Assembly: GCA_027625915.1 (NCBI GenBank) | Contig: JANTQA010000057.1 | Location: forward strand, 8,122,001-8,186,000 | Source of the DNA: Anaeramoeba flamelloides | Lineage: Eukaryota; Metamonada; Anaeramoebidae | Reading direction: 5' to 3' | DNA: 64,000 bases | Shown: positions 1-13,060 of the stretch, piece after piece | Numbering within the stretch: the first letter of the stretch is position 1 | Layout of the letters: each line of letters starts with the position of its first letter | Program-made: the position numbers and the translations under genes | Notes under the pieces: model-generated | Told to the model about the DNA's origin: nothing | Database searches by the model: none | The model's input: the letters and a program-made list of their open reading frames with translations, nothing else

Positions 1-559
1 TTTCAGTATTACTTGTTAACAATTAAACACTTGATCTTTTTTTTCATTTGTAACTCTTCTTCTCAATATAAAGAAAGTTCATCAAGGGAAAAAATGAGAA
101 AAAAAAAAATTCACAAAATTAAACATTGGCTGGATGTGGGATAAAATTTTTTGACACCAATTTTTAAACAAATGAATTTTTATTATTTTTTTATTTAAAA
201 ATCAAAATGAAAATTCTATCTTTGGTAATAAAACTATTACTATTAATTCCAATTCATAAATAAAACATTTCCATTTTCCCTCAACTCCTTTCATAATAAT
301 TAGATACTGGTAAATTAAAAAACAATTAAACATTTTCATTTTGAAGCAAACCAAATTAATATTTTACCAATGTTGAATCAGAACTATCAGTATCTCAAAA
401 TGTTTAAATTTGTAATTAATGTAAATTTTTGGATAAAAGTATAAAATCGAAAATAAATTGACACTCAAGCAAGAGTTTCAATTGTCAACAAAAATCACTT
501 TTTCATACTTGATAAAATACAATTTTCATCCAAAAATACTTGTTTATTTTTTATTATTA

Positions 560-2010
560 TTGAAGAGTGGCGATTCAACAAAATTGCCCCCTGTTTGCTG
601 TGATTTTTTTTTTTAAATTGGGAAATAAAACGAAAATTTATTTATTTTTCAGTTTATATCAAAAATTAAAAAAAAAACACCATTAGGTTTTCCAGAATTT
701 AAAAGAATTGAGAAAAATATTTGATTTTACTCTGTTCTTTTGAACCTCAAGAAAATCACCGTTATATTTTCCAAAGTTGAAAAGAATTTAGTAAAATCAA
801 AGATTTTTCTCCATTCTTTTGAATTTTGGTAAAGCACCGTTAGGTTTTTTTGAGTTTTCTGTTTATTTGAAAAATAATAAATTTTCGTTAGGTTTTTTTG
901 AGTTTTCGTTTTATTTGTTAAATCAATAGATTTTCGTTAGGTTTTTTTGAGTTTTTTATTTCTAAAGTAAAAAAAAAATAGAACACTTCACAAATAAAAT
1001 AGAAAACCTCAAGAAAACCTCCGTTAGGTTTTCCAAAATTTAAAAGAATTGAGTTAAATCTTTGATTTTACTCTATTCTTTTGAATCCTGGAAAACCTAG
1101 GCACTTGATGGCACTATATGGGCACTTTACGTTAGGGTTTTTTTAATTTAAAAGAATTGAGAAATTAAAAAAAACCTAGGCACTCGACTACACTCTACGA
1201 CACCCCACAGCACTTGAACGCACTTTCAGAAACCTTAAATTTATACATTTTTTTTATCCTAGCTATAATGTAAGTAAGGTTATAACTGATATGATAGCTT
1301 TTCTCTTTTAAAAAAAAAATGAAAAGAATTAATTTTTATTTCTAAACAAAGTCAGGAAAAAGATAAAGACAATCAAGAAATAAAAGATCCAAAAAATAAT
1401 AATAAATAAAAAAACTGAATTTAAAAGTTTTGTTTTGTACCCCAAGTGTTGAATGGGTTGGTGGTTGTTTCTTCTTTGTTGAAAAATTCTGGATTACTTC
1501 AATAATTTATTTTAATAAAAGGGATCTAAATATTTGAACAACTATACATCAAATGAAATATGTTTACTTTATTAAGTTTTAAAATAGAACTTTAGAGATA
1601 AGTTTACATATAAAGTTCTGAGTTTTTGTAAAAATAAAAATAAAAACTGTGATTTATGTAAAGAAAAGTTAAATATTGATATCATTGAAGATTTCGATCA
1701 TTTTTTATGGGACTGTCCGGCCTATAAAATAAATCGAAAAATCTGGATATCTGAATTTTTTGAAAAAAATAAAAAAATTAATAATATCTCCGATATTATT
1801 AATAAAAAGAATTCATCATATATATTATCATTAGTAAGTGATAATAAAATTTGTGATTCTTTAACAAAATTTCTAAAAAAAAGTTTAGAAATTAGGGCAC
1901 ACAGGAGAAAAGCAATTTTCTCTCTTCAAAAATAAAAAAAAAAAAAAAAAGTTCTGAGTTTTTAAGAATAAGAATTTGTTTATAAAATTTTTCTTTTTGA
2001 TGCATTTTTT
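560..2010. repeat. Dispersed repeat R, copy 1 (hairpin-rich core, type-1 tail)
   Basis: The core (about 590-1240) is made of short motifs around CGTTAGGTTTT and AAAAGAATTGAGTAAAATC, present in both orientations so that it can fold on itself, plus GGCACTTGACGGCACT-like motifs. The tail (1240-2010) matches the tail of copy 2 at 49380-49830 in order and spacing: AAAGATAAAGACAAT, a TTGAATGGGTTGG-like box, AATATTTGAACAACTA, then CTGAGTTTTTAAGAATAAG. Copy 1 is interrupted by a LINE at 1628-1947. No coding frame is visible. The family could be a non-autonomous transposon or an old satellite-like element. Confidence 0.65.
1628..1947 (+). mobile_element. 5'-truncated LINE (non-LTR retrotransposon) insertion A
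   Basis: About 300 bp of the 3' end of a LINE ORF followed by poly(A). The frame reads a C-terminal CX2C...HX4C zinc knuckle (CDLCKEK at 1648 onward, then HFLWDCPAY) and ends in a stop just before a run of about 17 A. It is flanked by a 16-bp direct repeat AAAGTTCTGAGTTTTT (1612-1627 and 1948-1963), a typical target-site duplication of target-primed reverse transcription. It is nearly identical to the 3' end of insertion B (38042-39356), so the family moved recently. Everything upstream of the knuckle is missing, so this copy is dead on arrival. Confidence 0.88.
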
Positions 2011-2064
2011 TTTTTTTTTTTAAATTATATTTTTACAAGTTTCTCAAAACTTGTTTTCACAAAA

Positions 2065-2125
2065 TACCAGTACGGCGTACCGACTCGACAGCATTCGCCC
2101 ATCCCGAGTAACAAATCGACATATT
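2065..2125. other. GC-rich island of unknown nature
   Basis: About 60 bp at roughly 50 percent GC inside sequence that is nearly 80 percent AT. On the minus strand it reads ACTCGGGATGGGCGAATG, then CGAGT that could pair back to ACTCG, then a T run. The GGATGGG stretch and its hairpin recall the 3' half of 5S rRNA, but the rest of 5S rRNA is absent. The frames are also open on both strands for about 40 codons, so a lost exon is the alternative. No assignment is made. Confidence 0.3.
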
Positions 2126-3091
2126 GTAAGAAAAGACCCTTCAAATTTTATTTAGTCAGAATCATTTCAATTCACTTCATTTAAGTTCAGTTTTGTTAAA
2201 GTTCTAATCAGAACAAGTTTATTTTATTTAATTTCTGTTTGTTTTAAGATCAGATTAGAACAAAATTACAAAATTTTATAATGATTTTTTTATTCCTTAT
2301 ACCTCCGCCAAACACCTAAAAAAAAAAAAAGAAGAAGGAACCTAAACAACTTAAAAAAGGGAAACTTGAAAAACGTAAAAAGTATAAAAAATAAAAAAAT
2401 TGTTTATTGTTAAAAAGAAAAATCAAGAGTTTTATTTTATTTTATTTTTATTGTAGAAGTCAAAAAAGATTTGATTGAAGTGAAACAATAAAAGTGTGTG
2501 ATCTTTGGAAAAAAAGATGTGATGCAAAAAAAAAATAAATTTTAAATTTTGTCAATTGACTACATAAAATTTTTTTCTCAAATGTCCAACAAGAAGAATT
2601 CAAGTATTTGAAAAACAAATTCTTTAAATAAAATTTTTTTGAATTATTTTTTATTTAGTTGATTAAATAAGAATTAAATATTAAATATGAAAAGATAATT
2701 AATAAAAAAAAAAAAAATAAAAATTTTCAGGTAATAAATTATTTTTATTTTGTTATTATTGATAGAGAAATTATTAATAATCATAAAGTTATTTACATTA
2801 GAGTTATTTATTTATTTTTTTTTTGAAACTTGGATATTCAGAAAATTATGAACAGAAAATACAAAATAACATATTTTAATTATAAATTTAAAATTATGAA
2901 AATAATATTAAAAAAAATACATCCAATATATTTTTGAATTAATTTATTGAATATTTTTTTTTAAAAAATAAAAAAAACAATAAAAAAATAAAAATAAGAA
3001 TAAAAAAATAAAAATAACAATAAAAAAATAAAAATAAAAAAAAATTCTAATTTTATTAAATTAATAAAATTATAGCTATTTTAAAGAATCT

Positions 3092-6000
3092 ATGAAAACA
3101 ATGATTGATGATATTAACAATGAAAGATTTTTTGTAAAATATTTATTTATTAGTACGTTATCAAAAGTGGTAGCTTCTGTTACAAATTTAGAACCCAACA
3201 CTGTATTACAATTAATTGAAATTTGCCATAGCACTTTATTAGAATTAGAAGAAGAACGTGGCTTTTTCAAAAATGATTTAACAAAAATCAAAAACTTTCA
3301 AGTAGTAGCCAAATTATGTAAAAAGATCATTAAAAAATTGAATTTCCAGACAGCGGAAGTATTTTATGAAAACATCTTACAGAATCTGAAAAATGAGCCA
3401 ATTAAAGGCTTTATTTTATTAGAATTTTGTCATTTTGATTTAATTTCAAGTAATGGAATTAATTTGGCAATCAAAGTGATTCAGCAATTATTTAATTTTT
3501 TTGAAAATAAGAATTATAATACTAACCAAAATTTTTATATGGCACTTAATGGATTATTTAATAATTTATGTTTAAACAATGAAATTTCAAAAATCCAAAA
3601 TAAAAAATTTTTCAAAATTATTGAATCATTTTTTAATTTTGTATCAAAATCAATAAAAAAATCTTCACATGAAAAGTCCTTGAAACTGCAATTACTTGTT
3701 TCGACTTTTGGGTGTTATGTTTTTTTAAAGTCCAATAATGATAATGATAATAAAAACCAAATGAAGAATAACAATGAAGAAAATATCAAAAAATTACAAT
3801 TAAATTCACAAGAAATTCAAACAATTTCTGAAATATCAAAAAAATTATTGAAATCAAAGGGCAAAAAAGGACAATATGAACAAGTTTTTAGAACGATTAA
3901 ACAGTTACTTAGTTATATATTAATTAAAAATACAGATATTTCCAAAGAAACAAAATTACAAATCATTCAAAATTTTCTTGATTTGATCTTATATAGAAAC
4001 AAAAAAAAAAGAAATTTTTCCAGCTTATCAGCAAAATCCATTTATTTGCTATCAGAAATATCAATAATTTTATCCAAATGGGATTTAAATTACACTATAA
4101 ATAAATTTATTTTACAATTTTTAATCCCCGAAAAGGGGGATCTACCTGATCAACATTCTACATTTGTTGGAATTCAATTATTTTTATCAATTTGTAAAAA
4201 GCATTTTAAAAAAAAAGAATATGATTTTTTAAAATACTTGAATAATAGTAATAACAATAATAATGAAAAAAATATAAAGAATCCTAATAAACAAAAACAC
4301 ACAAACAACCATTCTGAAAACAAAAAAAATTCTTTAATTAATAAATATAATTTAAGTAAATTTTTAGAAAAAATTAGTGAAAAAATTACACCGATAATGG
4401 ACGAAGTATATGAACAAGTAGGAAAAAACTTTTATTATAATAAAAACAAATTAGGTAATGAGCTAATGGGGAATAAAGAAAAATTACTTTGGCTGGAAAT
4501 CTTAATAACAATACTTGAAATAGTACCAATAATCACACCCGCACCTAACAATTTATTTATTTACTTACCAGAGTTAACTTTACATTTAAATTCAAAAGTT
4601 GCATCAAATTCCTTTTACGCACTAAAACAGACTATTATACACCGAGAAGAATTAAGGCCCTATATCATTAAAAATTTTCTACAATTTATGAATGAAATCC
4701 CGATCGGCTTTGATGATTTAATTCTTTTTTCCCTCGAGCAATTAAAAGAATTAATACAAATTTGGGTGAAAATGGAAATTAAAGAGTCAACACAAATTGG
4801 TTCTTCTTTAGAAAAAAGTATATTGAATTTATCACCAACAGATCCCATTGTCAAGATTGTTGAGGAATATGATATTTCAATAATTGAAACCAAACTATTT
4901 ATTTATTTAACTTCAATGAATTTAAAAATTAGAAATGTTACTTTAGAAATTTTAAAATTATGTAAAGAATTAGATGATGTAAAAATTATAAAAGATGAAA
5001 AAGAACAGGAAAAGGGGGATATTAATGGAAAAAATAGTAATCAAAATACCAATAACAATAAAAGAAATAAGAATAATAAGAATGGATCAGAAAATTCGGA
5101 CTATCAGAATGAATCAGAAACAAAATCAGAATCAGAATCAAAATCGGAATCAACACAAGAATCAACATCAGAATCAGAATCTAAATCAAAACCAAAACCA
5201 AAACCAAAACCAAAACCAAAATCAAAAACCAAATATAAATATAAATATAAATCCGAATCTGAATCTGAATCTGAAACCGAAACCGAATCTAAATCGCAAT
5301 CAGAATCACAGGTTGAATCAGAATTGGAAATTGGAAATAATTATGAAAATTTAAATAAAAATGAATCGGATAATCAAATAAAAGATGAATATAATTATTA
5401 TGAATTGGATAACTATAATGAACAAAAAGAAAATAAAAATAAAAATGAAAAAGAAAAAGAAAATCATGAAAATTTATTTGAACAAAATAAAAAGAAATAT
5501 ACTAATTACAGAATAATTGATTTTTTTGAAAAATGTATTAAATCCCCCACCCATTCCTTTAACCCACTTGAAATCCAACCAATAACCAAACTGTTAATAA
5601 TTTATAAAAAAAATTCAAATCAAAATTTCAATTTACCTAATTACGATACTTCACTCGAACAATTATTAAATAATAATTATCAATTTATCAATTGGATTTT
5701 TTTTTTATCGAATGTAATTAAATCATATTTAACGATCCATCCAATTAATTATGCAATTATTTATCAAGTGTGCAAAAATAAATTAATACAATTAAATTAC
5801 CAAATCATCAAAAAAAACAATCAAGTTAATGACAAAAACCGAAATGAAATTATTTTAAAATCACAAGAATTCATGGGGCTAACCGTATTATTATTTAGTT
5901 CAATGAATTTACAGATCATTTCCAAAGAATTGATTCAAACTGAAATTAATGATATTCTATCGTTTTTAAACTCAAAGTTCGAATATCAAAAAAATACGAG

Positions 6001-7762
6001 TATAATTACACTAAGTTGTATTCATTATTCAAGTTTTGAATTGATTAATAATAAATTAAAATCATTTTTGGAACCAAATTTAAAAGGGTCTTTATTTGAA
6101 ACTAACAAGGAGAAAAAAATTGAAAAAATTATTAATGATTTAATCTCGGTTATTCAAATTTATCGAATTTTTTTAAATTCTCAAGATAAATCTACCTTTT
6201 TAAACAATATAGAAATTTTAGATTATTTTAATATTCTAATCCCAAAATTAATTAAATCAATAAAGCCTTATCAATTGATACCAAATATTTTGTTAATATT
6301 AAAAATTAGATATAATTTAATAATGCTAATTTATAATTTTTTTTCCTTACTGAATAATTCTAATCAAATGAATTTGTTATTAAACCAAATACAGATTTTT
6401 AAGTTTTTATTGAAATATTCTGGAATTGGCAAAATTGGGCTTTCAAATAAATTTTTTGAAAATAATTTAATCAAAAAAGAATTATTAAAAATTAAAATTT
6501 TAAATAAAAAAGAAAAATTAAGGGGTATAATCTATTTTTCAATATCTTCTATAGAATTTTTATCTCTTCAAACCATTACATTATTATTTCCTTATTTATT
6601 GTTCGATGTAAATATCCAGAAAGATAACAATAAAATAAATAATAAAAACACTCTAATAAATAATAAAAATGATCCAATCAATAGTAAATATAATAATTTA
6701 CAAAGCAATAAAGGAAAGAACCACGAAAAAAACGAAATAATTAATGAAAACGAAAATGATACCACGGATAGTGAATTAATAAATCTAGATATCAAAGGGC
6801 CAATTTTTTCTTTCATTTTTGAATTAATTACCTCAAAGGCATTAGCAAAGAAAATATTTGGCTATGATAGCTTAAATAATTTGTTTGAATTTAATTCTAA
6901 TAAATTATTAAAACTTTATTTAGAACAATCTCTATCTGGTTCCAATTTAATCTCCCAAGCGTTTACCAAAGTTTTGATGGAAATGATGATTAAGAAATCA
7001 ACAACTTTTCAAATGACCAGAGCTCAATTTATAAATTTCATTTTATTCCATTTAGGATCAAATCAAGAAAAATTAAGATCTTTGGCTGTTTTATTATTCC
7101 AAAACAATATTAACTTTATTTTTAAAAAGAAGGAAAAAAATGAAAAATACTTTTCAATATTTATCGATTCTCATTTTTCTCAAATCCCAGATAAAATTGT
7201 TGATTCGCAATTGCAACAAAGTAAATTTATAGCCAAGCTTTGCCCTGAAATTGCCTTAGAAATCATTGAAGAAATTAATTATAGATTTTGGAAAATCGAT
7301 GGGCAAAAAATAAACCATTTTAACTCTTCCTCTTATAATACTATTGATTCCAAAAATACACACCAATTACAAGAATCAATGCTATTATATTTAATACCCT
7401 GGTTGGAAACTATTAATTATGACAAAACAAATAACCAGTCAATAAAAATTTTTAGAAAGGTATTATTAATCGTTTTCCAATTTTCAATGAAGGCGCCAGT
7501 GAATAATGAGATAATTGAAAAATTATGGCAATCCATTTTTTTCACTTCCAAAACTAATTTAAAAGGAATAATAACTTTTATTTTAACAAATGGGATTGGG
7601 CAATTAAATGAAAAATATTTAAATACTTGTAAAAAAATATGTCTATATTTATTAAGAAGCAATAAGGCACTGGTAATTGATATTTTATTTGATGCTAGAA
7701 ATTTTAACCAATCAAATACAATCAAGACATTTCATAGATCTAAATTTCTTCATAATATTCGA

Positions 7763-7836
<74 letters not shown>

Positions 7837-8879
7837 TAACGGTACCGGGAGAAATAATAATGTTGATATTAATGGGAAAGGTAAAGATAATAAAAATGGC
7901 GATGATGAGGATAAAAATGTTCAAGAGGAAAGTAATAACAAAGAATTCAGTTTTGATAATTTATTAGAAAAAAAAGATGTAATTATGATCTTAGTTTCGG
8001 AATTAATTTCAGAAGCTAAAAAAAAAATAATAGAATATTTACCCAAAGTATTACATATCACCTTTTTATGTATTGATCATCCAAATAAATTTGTTCAAGA
8101 ACATAGCAAAAAATTATTACAACATTTATTAATTAGTTTAATTATTCGAAATGAAAAAATTAAATTTAATTCTCATATCAAAAAATTAGCCATTCAATTA
8201 GTAAAATTAATCATTGGTAAATTAAATTACCAAATAAAAGGAAATACCTCTAAAAATGTTACAGTAGATTTAATTTATAATTTGAATTCAAACCCGTTAT
8301 GGAAAAATGAACAAATAAATTTTAACAAAATAAATATAAATTCTGAAAAGAAAATCAAAAACTATTTAAATAAATTTTTACAAATATTTAAAACCCTTAA
8401 ACCAAATTTAAAAAAAGAATGGCTTTATGAAATCATTAATTATCAAAAAAATATTAATTTCCAATTATTGAATCAAAGACAGACCCATAATTTTGCTCGA
8501 TCCCATCAAATATTTCGTTATTTAAAAATAGATCATCAAATTTATAATTTAGATTTAATAATCATACATTTAGAAAAAATTTTAATTTTTAAAAAAATTA
8601 ATCAGAAATTTAATTGGATTTTAATTGAATTAATTAAATCTTTAATCTCCGTTTCTAAATCAATTAATTTTGATTTGGAACTAAATAGTTTTTCAAAACT
8701 TTGGTGGTTAACAATTTCTTTATTAAAATCTAATTATTTCCAGATTTATTATTTAATAATTTATTTATTAAATCAATGTATATTAAAGCAAGAAAAAGAA
8801 TTAAATAAATTGGAAAATCAAGAATTAATTTATCAAAACATTCCAAAGAATTTTAATAATTTTTTTTATAATAAGAAAC

Positions 8880-8926
<47 letters not shown>

Positions 8927-10489
8927 AGTGATGATGATGATGATGAAAGTGATGATGACGACAACGACGAAGATGAAGGTAAAGAGAACAAGAAAATTAA
9001 TTTAATTCCTTTAATCATTAAAGGCTTTTTATTTGAAGAATTTGAAAAAAAAAAATTATTAATTATTGAATTAATCTCAAATTTTATAAAAATTAATTCA
9101 AAAAAATTAATTGGTAATAGAAAAAAACAATTAATAATATGTTTAATTTTAATAATACCGTATCTTTCAGAAAATATTTTGGAAAAAAAAAGAACAAGAA
9201 AAGTATTTGAAATTGTCAAAATATTTTTAGAAAATTTTGGAAAATTAAATAAATTATATAATGACAAGTATAATAAAATCTATCAAATACTATTAAAATA
9301 TAGTAAAATGAAATTTAAACAAGAAGAAAATTTTATTAGATCCATTTCCAATGTAATAATTTGTTGTATTGAAAATAAACATAAAAATCAATTATTTGAT
9401 TTAATTTTGAATATAATTATTAATGGAACAGAATATTATCGTTATAGGTTTTTGCAATTATTTAATTATTTATTTTTATCCACTAATTATATTTTTACAA
9501 AAAATACAATAGACTTTACCCAACAAAAAATGGAAAAAATATTAAAAGTGGTTAATTCTCAGAATTCTTTCCAAATAATGACTTTATTACAATATATTCT
9601 TAGAAAACTGGAATTTAAAAAAAAAAAGTTTAATGTCGATTTGACTTGCTTTGAACAATTAATTAAACCACCTCAAAATGAAAGTGTAAGTAGTTTAACA
9701 AATAGTACAGAAACTAATAATTATTTTGATGGGCTAAAAAATTTCCCTCGTTTTAATATCGATTTTAAATTAAAACCCAAAAAAAGTTTTATTAACTTTA
9801 ATCAAAATAAATCAAAAGATATTAGTGATATTAATCGTAGCAGCATTGTTTCAAATGAAAATAAAGCTCTTACAAATGATAATGATAATGAGAATGAGAA
9901 TGAGAATGAGAATGAGAATGAGAATGAGAATGGTATAGTTAATAAAAATGAAAAGAATACCCAAACAGATCATTCAAAGAAAAGGTATATTAATACAAAA
10001 CTTGAAAAAATTCCAGATAAAATAAAAATTGAAAAAAAAAAAATTAATAAAAATAATAAAAAGAATTTGCCGAAAAAAAAACAATTTTTTACAAATATCA
10101 CTGGATCTTTAGTAACAAAAAACATCGATACATTAATACATGATGTTTCTGATTTATCTGATGTATCGGATTTCACAGATTCAGACGAAGAAATTGAATT
10201 GAATTTTTCTTCTCTAGAAGCTGAAGAAGATGCACTGAGACTGGATTCCGTAGATTTTGAAAAATTTGATTTATTAGTTGAACTGAAACAAGAAGAATTA
10301 TTTAATCAAGCTTTTGAAACAGTTCCAAAGGGAATAAATACTCTTTATCAAGAATTTAATTTAAATGATATCGATGAAAATGAGATAGATGAAGAAGAAA
10401 ATAGCATCGAAAATTTAACAACAGGGTTTATGGAAGATTTAAAAGCTTTTGAAAATGATATAAAATCAATCGAAAAAAAAATAAAGTGA
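3092..10489 (+). CDS. FRY: Furry/TAO3/Mor2-like cell morphogenesis scaffold protein
   Basis: A single open frame of 2465 codons. Furry proteins are huge HEAT/ARM-like scaffolds that hold NDR/LATS-family kinases and MOB partners (RAM network) and govern cell shape and polarity. Diagnostic blocks are in family order: residues about 465-575 (LWLEILITILEIVPII, then ELTLHLNSKVASNSFYALKQ and a QW-like end) correspond to the conserved N-terminal Furry segment. Residues about 1300-1540 match the central cell-morphogenesis region (KLRSLAVLLF, SKFIAKLCPEIALEI, YLIPWLETINY, EIIEKLWQSIFF, YLLRSNKALVIDILF). Low-complexity inserts lie between helices: SES/KPKP (about 678-746), poly-Asn (about 1558-1581), poly-Asp (about 1930-1944), Glu-Asn (about 2267-2279). 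Metazoan FRY is about 3000 residues. The chosen ATG is the first in frame after a stop; an upstream exon remains possible because a TATAG acceptor-like site lies 17 bp before it. RRP12 was considered first and set aside. Confidence 0.8.
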
Positions 10490-10879
10490 AAATTTTGTTT
10501 TTTAAATTGCTTTTTTTTTTTTATTTTATTTTTTTTTTTTTTTTTATTTTTATTTTTATTTGTTTTTTTTATTATTATTTGTTTAATTAAAATTAATATT
10601 TGAGATATTAGAGTATCTGATGATAAACAGATTATCACAATATAAACAATAAATTAAAACGATTATCTGAAATCATGATTAATCTAACTTTCTCACTAAA
10701 AATCATGAAATCGTTTTAAAATGAAAATCCCAATAAAATAAAAAAATTGAAAAAAAGGAAAATTTGTTTTTTTTAATTACAATTCTATATGAATGGAACG
10801 ATCAAACAAATAATAATCCAATCAGAAAAGGTGTTGGATCTATAACATGTGCTTTTTTTTTTTTTTTTTTTTTAAATTG

Positions 10880-11337
10880 GGTTTATGCATTCAAAGGCCA
10901 AACATTCAAGAATTAGAAAGAGAAATTAACTCCTCAATCAGTGAATCTATAAAAAAATAAGAGAAATTATTGATAGACTGACTTCAACTCTACTCGAAAT
11001 AATGGAATTTGAAAGTAACATCAAAAAACTAGTAAATAATTTTATTAAAAGAAAAGTCAAACTAAAAGAAAAAATAGGAATACTCAATTTAGGCTTCCAA
11101 GAAGAAGAAATAAAATTTCAAGATTATAGGTAAAGTATATTGGAAAGGGTAATAATTGAATCAAAATCAGTAAACTATCAAATGGGTAATGTAATCATTA
11201 ATGATTTCAGAGTATGTACTACAAGAAAGGTAAAGGAGTTTTATCATATTTTAATTAACTATAAAAAAAAGTTAAAAAAAGAACGATACCTGAAGAGAAC
11301 TAATCTTCCACATTGTTTCGATTTAGAAACAATATAA
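10880..11337 (+). pseudogene. Unrecognised broken coding fragment
   Basis: A plus-strand frame reads through about 10972-11337 with coding-like composition: ESNIKKLVNNFIKRKVKLKE, then after one in-frame TAA (near 11131) SVNYQMGNVIINDFRV and REFYH-type helix-like sequence ending KRTNLPHCFDLETI. A shorter related frame (RPNIQELEREINSS) lies just upstream, separated by a shift in an A run. Mixed charged and hydrophobic residues and several GC-containing codons set it apart from flanking noise. No family is recognised; a dead transposon gene or an old host pseudogene are both possible. Confidence 0.3.
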
Positions 11338-11379
11338 GAATACTAAAGAGTTCTTACATATCCCTTAACATACTAGATT

Positions 11380-13060
11380 TGCCGATATTTCATCAAGTTA
11401 AAAAGAAAAGATTTTAAAATTATATTGATATACTAATATATTTATTTTCTTATTCATAATTCATCCAGATTATAATTATAATAAAAAGTCAAAATATTTC
11501 AAAGATAAAGTAGTTAGGTTTTTGTATTTTTTTTGTGTTTTTGGAAAAAATAATAATTATTTATTTTTACAATTTGATTAAAAATTTTTATTTTTTTTTT
11601 GAATATACAAATCAGAAATTTTATTACAATAATAATAATTCAAAACTCAATACATTGGTTTATTAATAATAAACATTTGGAAAACTTTGATAATTTTATG
11701 ATAAATAAAAAAAATCAAAAAAGATATTACTGGGATATTTTCATTTTTTTTTCAGAGAGTTTTTTTAATAAATTGAAAATCAAGAGAAAAATCAAATTCA
11801 TTTTTTTAGTCCCAAATTTGAATTTTATTATGAATAATTATCTAAAACATTTAATTAAAAAATAGAAAAACAATGAATAAACAAAAAAAAAATTAAAAAT
11901 AATTTCATTTAATACATTGGAATTAAACAAATACAAACCCTTTTAGATAAAGTATTCAATAAACTTAAATTGAAAAAAAATAAAAAATAACTCTTAAATA
12001 TTATTCAGATACAATAAAATAATCTTCGTAAATAAGATTTTTTTTGAATTTTGTTATTAGTAAAAATTTGAATAATATTATGAGTAAAAATTTGAATTTT
12101 TCCATCTAAATTCATTCAGATTCGAAAATAATTACTGATATATAATCTCTTATTCAATAATATTGTTTATTTTATTCCTAAATTAAAAAAGTCCCAAAAT
12201 TAAAGAAAAATAAAAATTAAAAAAAAAAAATCAATTATTGATCTAACTCGAACTATTGGCCAAATCATTTAGATTTGAAAAAAATCTTGAAAAAATTTCC
12301 AAATTTTAAAATGAAAAAAAATAGTATTTTTTTTTATAAAATTTAATTTTATATTTTTTTTTTATTTTTAAATTATTTAGAAATTAAATAAATATAGTAC
12401 TATTGATTGATAATAATCAGATAAAAGAAATTATAATTTGTGATTTCAATATATCTTTTGTAATGAATAAATTATTTATTAAAGGGAGTTCAATTTCAAA
12501 AATTAAGGTAGATTTTACATCAGAAAAAAATTTTTTTCATTGTTTTTTTTATTGAATAATAATGTTTTTTTACTACATTTTTATGGATAATAACCAATAT
12601 AGGTTAACAAATAAAAATATAGTGTAATCATTTTATTTTGTGAAAGACAAATGAAAAAAGAAAAAATAATAAAAAAAAAGTCTTCCCCTAATTTTGAAAT
12701 TTGGATGATTTTAGGCAATTTTGGGGACATAAAGGAACCCAAAAACATCCCCAGTAAAGTATGATGTGTTTTAATCATCAAAAATAAGACATTTTTAATA
12801 TTTAGACATACTTTTCAAAAAAAAAAAAATTGAATAAATTTGGTTAAATAATAAAATCACAATTTTCAAATGTTCAAAAACTTTTTTAAAGTTATTTTTT
12901 TTAATGTAACTAAACAATTTTTAATTAGAAATTTTTCTTTCAAAAATAATTTTTTATAAATTCGATATAAAATTATTCATTGATAACAATTAAATTGAAA
13001 ATTTTGTTTCATGGGGCCATTAGGATATTTAGTGTTCTAAGCGATATATGTCGTACTAAA
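11380..13060. repeat. Dispersed repeat D, copy 1
   Basis: Aligns end to end with 17890-19390 at clearly diverged but collinear similarity: GATTTGCC...TTTCATCAAGTT at the left, ATATATTTATTTTCTTATTC, ATAATAAAAAGT, AATGAATAAATTATTTATTAAAG, and GATAACAATTAAATT...GGATATTTAGTGTTCTAAG at the right. A third partial copy is at 22750-22970. Open frames inside this copy are not kept in copy 2, so they are not treated as genes. Confidence 0.7.

Larger units (their letters stand above)
1..3091. other. Intergenic, repeat-bearing region
   Basis: No gene is supported here. It holds repeat R1 (about 560-2010), a short LINE insertion inside it (1628-1947), a GC-rich island at about 2065-2125, and very AT-rich sequence (2130-3091) that would contain the promoter or a 5' intron of the Furry-like gene. 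Positions 1-560 show only AT-rich sequence without an open frame. Confidence 0.7.

Noticed and set aside
4995-5354. Second frame over the Furry-like gene, rich in Gln-Asn
   Set aside because: A shifted reading of the SES/KPKP repeat codons; the real frame continues through it.
7764-7833. CRISPR-like or satellite array
   Set aside because: A trinucleotide run in frame with a coding gene; no spacers.
7677-7967. Poly-Ile frames on both strands
   Set aside because: Alternative frames of the AAT-repeat that codes poly-Asn in the Furry-like gene.
3092-10489. RRP12-like ribosome biogenesis factor as the identity of the giant protein
   Set aside because: HEAT-like repeats suggested it, but the ordered motifs (LWLEILITILEIVPII, PWLETINY, KLWQSIFF, LLRSNKALVIDILFD) fit Furry/TAO3/Mor2 instead.
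11599-11865. 88-residue frame MNIQIRNF...
   Set aside because: Lies within repeat D copy 1, and the matching stretch in copy 2 is not open.
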